64,000 nucleotides of DNA from Gordionus sp. m RMFG-2023. Its lineage: Eukaryota; Nematomorpha; Gordioida; Chordodea; Parachordodidae. Position 1 is the stretch's first letter. Each line of letters starts with the position of its first letter. Below the pieces are notes generated by a model. The model did no database searches. It was given only the letters and a program-made list of their open reading frames with translations, and was not told the origin of the DNA. Positions 62,001 through 64,000 of the stretch are shown here, one piece after another. The DNA lies in the NCBI RefSeq assembly GCF_954871325.1, contig NC_088776.1, forward strand, positions 20,398,052 to 20,462,051. Direction: 5' to 3'. The translations under genes were made by a program, and so were the position numbers.

Positions 62001-62427
62001 GAGGTTTAGGATTACCAATTTGAGGCAATGGTGTAACAGATCCTACTTCAATAAAACTAAATCCAGTTTGATAAAATGGCTTCATAACTAACCCATTTTT
62101 ATCACAGCCTGCTGCTAAGCCTATTGGATTAGCAAGATCAAGTCCTAAATATTGTACTTTCTATGCAAGTATCATATTGGAACATACTTTAATAAAATAT
62201 ATCAACAATGAATAATTAACCAACATATCCGATTTAGTAATCGTCATTCTAGGATATATATTCCATTTTAATAAATTTATACTAAGAGCGTGAGCTGTTT
62301 CTGGTTCTAAATTGAAAATAACTGGCATGATAATTTTTTTGTAAAAATTTTCATTTCCTTTATAAAGACAAACCCCGCAGAATACAATACCTGCTCCAGA
62401 TAAGACGTAGGAAATCGTTTTAAATTT
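52924..62427 (-). CDS. DHODH: Mitochondrial (class 2) dihydroorotate dehydrogenase, seven visible exons
   Basis: It catalyses dihydroorotate to orotate with FMN and passes electrons to ubiquinone at the inner mitochondrial membrane, the fourth step of pyrimidine synthesis. Exons from the 5' side: 62221-62427, 61961-62160, 56020-56123, 55619-55822, 54270-54373, 53883-54081, 52924-53093. They join in phase into 395 residues. In order: a membrane helix ([17 protein letters not shown]), the quinone-site helices, [42 protein letters not shown], the catalytic-serine loop [31 protein letters not shown] and [20 protein letters not shown]. The membrane helix and catalytic Ser mark class 2. The first exon (ATG and targeting peptide) is not found right of 62430. 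The C-terminus stops at LEALLKLL, shorter than the human enzyme. An insertion of about 15 residues follows KISPD. Confidence 0.93.
53143..53787. repeat. Family G repeat in a DHODH intron
   Basis: The ends are TAGAGATCTGCAAAGCCC and, inverted, CAGGGATCTGCATAGCCC, 645 bp apart. The interior has 'gggccggtc', 'cgggttggatcgg' and 'gggtcgggctg' blocks. No clear target duplication. It fills most of the 789-bp last intron. Confidence 0.65.
53883..54081 (-). CDS. DHODH: DHODH exon, NTTVSRP segment
   Basis: The acceptor is TTTTTTTAAAG|TATGTT and the donor ACACAAG|GTTTTA. It encodes [37 protein letters not shown] and FYRKTQG. Another AG (ACACCAG) inside would break the phase. Confidence 0.92.
54270..54373 (-). 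CDS. DHODH: DHODH exon, KISPD segment
   Basis: The acceptor is AAATTTAG|ATCAG and the donor a consensus AACAAA|GTGAGT. It encodes [20 protein letters not shown] and [11 protein letters not shown]. The part after KISPDM is extra relative to the human protein as I recall it. Confidence 0.9.
55619..55822 (-). CDS. DHODH: DHODH exon with the catalytic loop
   Basis: The acceptor is CTATAG|GGGTAA and the donor AAAA|GTAAGA. It encodes [29 protein letters not shown] and a helix to KTKNEI. The second Ser of [11 protein letters not shown] is at the position of the class 2 catalytic base. Confidence 0.93.
56020..56123 (-). CDS. DHODH: DHODH exon, LGFNNEG segment
   Basis: The acceptor is TTTTTCAAG|ATTAGG and the donor TTAG|GTGTGT. 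It encodes [19 protein letters not shown] and the HKLG that joins VNLGKN of the next exon. Confidence 0.92.
56470..56830. repeat. Family G repeat in the large DHODH intron
   Basis: GGCC-rich blocks ('ctgggccaggc', 'aaagccaggcccag', 'cacggcccgagcc', 'gagccggcag') in A/T tracts, typical of family G. Ends not resolved. Confidence 0.5.
57095..58090. mobile_element. CAGGGTTGGGCA-type hAT MITE
   Basis: The ends are CAGGGTTGGGCAGCAATG and, inverted, CAGGGTTGGGTAAATC. The flanks ATCACAAC and ATCACAGC (57087-57094, 58091-58098) match in seven of eight bases. The 996-bp interior is AT-rich and non-coding. Both sub-terminal parts resemble those of the 3-kb element at 58676-61686. Confidence 0.82.
58555..58642. 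repeat. Family G end fragment
   Basis: 'aggccataaaaa', 'ggatcaggccta' and a terminal CATCTGCAGGTCTCTG, matching the inverted CAGAGACCTGCAG end of family G. Confidence 0.55.
59144..59358. repeat. Tandem duplication, 105-bp unit
   Basis: 'aatgcataattattttagcaaatacattctctc' to 'atctcactttacctgtga' occurs at 59144 and again from 59249. Confidence 0.85.
60300..60620 (+). repeat. Degenerate minisatellite, about 55-bp unit
   Basis: Five or six diverged units containing 'gaattgattgggttg', 'caatttggt(t/a)tg' and 'ttgattttggtag'. An inverted partner stands at 60860-60965. Short open frames across it are artefacts. Confidence 0.7.
60860..60965 (-). repeat. Inverted partner of the 60.3-kb minisatellite
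   Basis: 'accaaaattaacaaacc', 'aaattgtgtaacctaatcaattcatg' and 'ttaccaaaatcaac' are the reverse complement of the units at 60300-60620, so the two could pair as a long imperfect hairpin. Confidence 0.7.
61961..62160 (-). CDS. DHODH: DHODH exon, SVTPLPQ segment
   Basis: The acceptor is CTTGCATAG|AAAGTA and the donor AATAG|GTAATT. It encodes [20 protein letters not shown], a [17 protein letters not shown] part and [17 protein letters not shown], the strongest family signature of the gene. The usual Phe in AAGFDK is Cys here. Confidence 0.94.
62221..62427 (-). CDS. DHODH: DHODH exon, membrane helix and quinone-tunnel helices
   Basis: The acceptor is AATAACAG|AAATTT and the donor ATGTTG|GTTAAT, before a 60-bp intron. 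It encodes a hydrophobic [17 protein letters not shown] helix, [26 protein letters not shown] and SDML. It has no initiator Met, so at least one exon lies upstream. Confidence 0.9.
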
Positions 62428-63234
62428 CTGTTATTTATTAAATAGGCATATATATAAACAATTTAGCTATACTTTAAAAGGAGGCATGCCACAAGGAAAT
62501 ATAGTAAAAAATTTTAAAATCAGATGTTTAAAAATTTGTCATATGTTTTGTCCTATTTAACAGCTTATCTGTTGCATGCATGACAGGTATTCTTATGATA
62601 TGAAAAAAATAAGGATTTTGAAACTTAAATATATATAGGGCCCAGAGTTATTAAAGGATCGAATCAAAAGATCGCCGATCCTGGATTTGATCCTAAATTT
62701 GTCAATTATCCCGGATTTTTGATCCTTATTAAATTAAGGATCGGGATCGTAAAAAATAATTTTTTACATAAAAAGCAATAAATAAAATAAATATTTTTAA
62801 ATTTTTACCCCGAGCACAGACCCATGGTTCAGACCCGGTGTAGCGTGATTAATTAACTCCCATTATCACATACCTCTGAGTTAAGTAATAACTATGATAG
62901 ATAAACACCCCTTTGATAAATAGTGTTAAGGAGGGAGTTAATTAGTAACAAATATATTAATTACAATGTAAATTGATAGGGAGAGTTATATGATCATGCA
63001 ATTTTTTTTAATATTGCTGAAATTCTTGTAAATTAGATTTTCGAATTTAAATTTTGAATCGAATTTTAATTTTTTTTATCTACTTGGTGAAATTAGACAT
63101 CCTTTATAAAAAGTAACTTGTTCACGTAAAAAGTAAAATATTTTATTATTTTAATATAAAAATATTAAATAGTGAATCTCGATGTTATCAATGGATTTAT
63201 AATTACCTAAAATGCAAAACCTACCCAAACTCCT

Positions 63235-63475
63235 ATGTCGGCGATCATGGCTTAAAAAGAAACCTTAGAGTCAAATGTGCCAAGTTTTTCTTAGAGAATG
63301 ACAAATTATACCATAACCTACATAATGCTCAAGTTATCTAACTCTATAGCGAAAAACAAAAACTTTTAGAATCATTCCATGGAGGATGTGAGACAAATCT
63401 CACAGAAATGTCATTATCAGGTCACTTTGGAATCAACAAGACATATGATAAACTAGTTGAAAGGTATATTTACTA
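63235..63475 (+). pseudogene. Retroelement integrase zinc-binding fragment (fossil)
   Basis: The plus strand encodes LSGHFGINKTYDKLVERY, preceded by a SFHGG-type segment, which resembles the HHCC zinc-binding part of Ty3/gypsy-type integrases or host proteins derived from them (GIN1, KRBA2-like). No other part of an element is seen around it. It looks broken. Whether it belongs to a domesticated gene cannot be settled here. Confidence 0.4.
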
Positions 63476-63686
63476 CTCAATTTAAAATTCTCTTTCAATT
63501 AATAGAATATTGTTTTAAAATATTGCTTAAATTTAGCCTGATATCACCCAAAAAGCTTGCAACACTTTTAAAATGTACTTTAACATAATCAGGTAGTAAA
63601 TATTGCTCTTATAAGCTAGGATACAATACTCAATTTAAAATTCTCTTTGAATTAATAGAATATTGTTTTAAAATATTGCTTAAATT
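63474..63686 (+). repeat. 60-bp direct repeat, two copies
   Basis: 63474-63533 and 63627-63686 ('tactcaatttaaaattctc' to 'attgcttaaatt') differ at one base, 153 bp apart. They may be a recent local duplication next to the integrase-like fragment. Confidence 0.8.
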
Positions 63687-64000
63687 AAAATAATATTGAA
63701 CAAATAATTAAGTTTGTAGGCTTGTTAAAACTATAGTTGGAGAAGGAGAAGGTAAACAAATGCATTTGGGAAAAAGGAAAATATATTTTTAATTATTATA
63801 TTTTCATTAGAAGAAGCACTATTTGAAGAAATGTCCTGTGGAATAAAAGTTTCAGGAGAAAGTTTTATTTTTTAAAAATTGGAAAAATTATATTTTTGAT
63901 AAATCTTAAATTCTAGGGTTGAAATTTAGAAAGGAGGATACTAAAATAAAACGCGTCAAGAGAAAGGGTATAATATATAAAATTATTTAATATATTTTTT

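Larger units (their letters stand above)
62428..64000. other. Right edge: upstream of the visible DHODH exons
   Basis: The DHODH first exon and promoter should lie here or beyond the window but are not recognisable. A GATC-rich repeat block (about 62640-62760), an integrase-like fragment (about 63235-63475) and a 60-bp direct repeat (63474-63533, 63627-63686) are visible. Confidence 0.5.

Noticed and set aside
63190-63245. ATG frame MIADIGVW on the minus strand as the DHODH first exon
   Set aside because: A donor exists (GG|GTAGGT) but the peptide is not a mitochondrial targeting sequence; support is too weak.

Overview
The window reads as nuclear DNA of an invertebrate animal. It is very AT-rich by eye (roughly three quarters A+T or more, not counted). 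Genes are spliced with GT-AG introns from 53 bp to almost 6 kb, and low-complexity Asn/Ser-rich stretches are common in the proteins. The recognisable host genes are animal ones: two achaete-scute-type bHLH factors, the complex I assembly factor NDUFAF6 and mitochondrial dihydroorotate dehydrogenase (DHODH). I cannot fix the phylum from this sequence.

Layout from left to right. At 4.9-5.9 kb (minus) is a single-exon achaete-scute gene. From 8.6 to 16.4 kb lie several short hAT-type transposon relics, many with intact 8-bp target duplications. NDUFAF6 (plus) occupies 16.9-22.7 kb; five exons are visible, the 5' exon is not found, and the 4-kb second visible intron holds two hAT relics. The stretch 22.7-31.3 kb is repeat-rich without a gene I can name. 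A 2.4-kb hAT shell at 31.3-33.6 kb encloses satellite-like monomers and a second MITE. The second achaete-scute gene (plus, single exon) lies at 36.8-37.6 kb. At 41.8-42.1 kb (minus) are one or two terminal exons of a gene I do not recognise. At 42.8-51.0 kb sits a Ty3/gypsy LTR retrotransposon fossil (minus) with 443-bp LTRs, a GTACT target duplication and a 1.8-kb hAT nested in its gag repeats. DHODH (minus) fills 52.9-62.4 kb; seven exons are visible and its largest intron (5.8 kb) holds two hAT elements that share termini. The last 1.6 kb contains simple repeats and an integrase-like fragment.

The genes do not form a pathway. NDUFAF6 and DHODH both act at the mitochondrial inner membrane, but nothing suggests co-regulation. 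The two bHLH genes are paralogues about 31 kb apart with unrelated genes between and around them, which resembles a loose achaete-scute cluster. Much of the rest is small DNA transposons, mostly hAT-like, belonging to at least seven terminal-sequence families. Several are nested, so their relative ages can be ordered.
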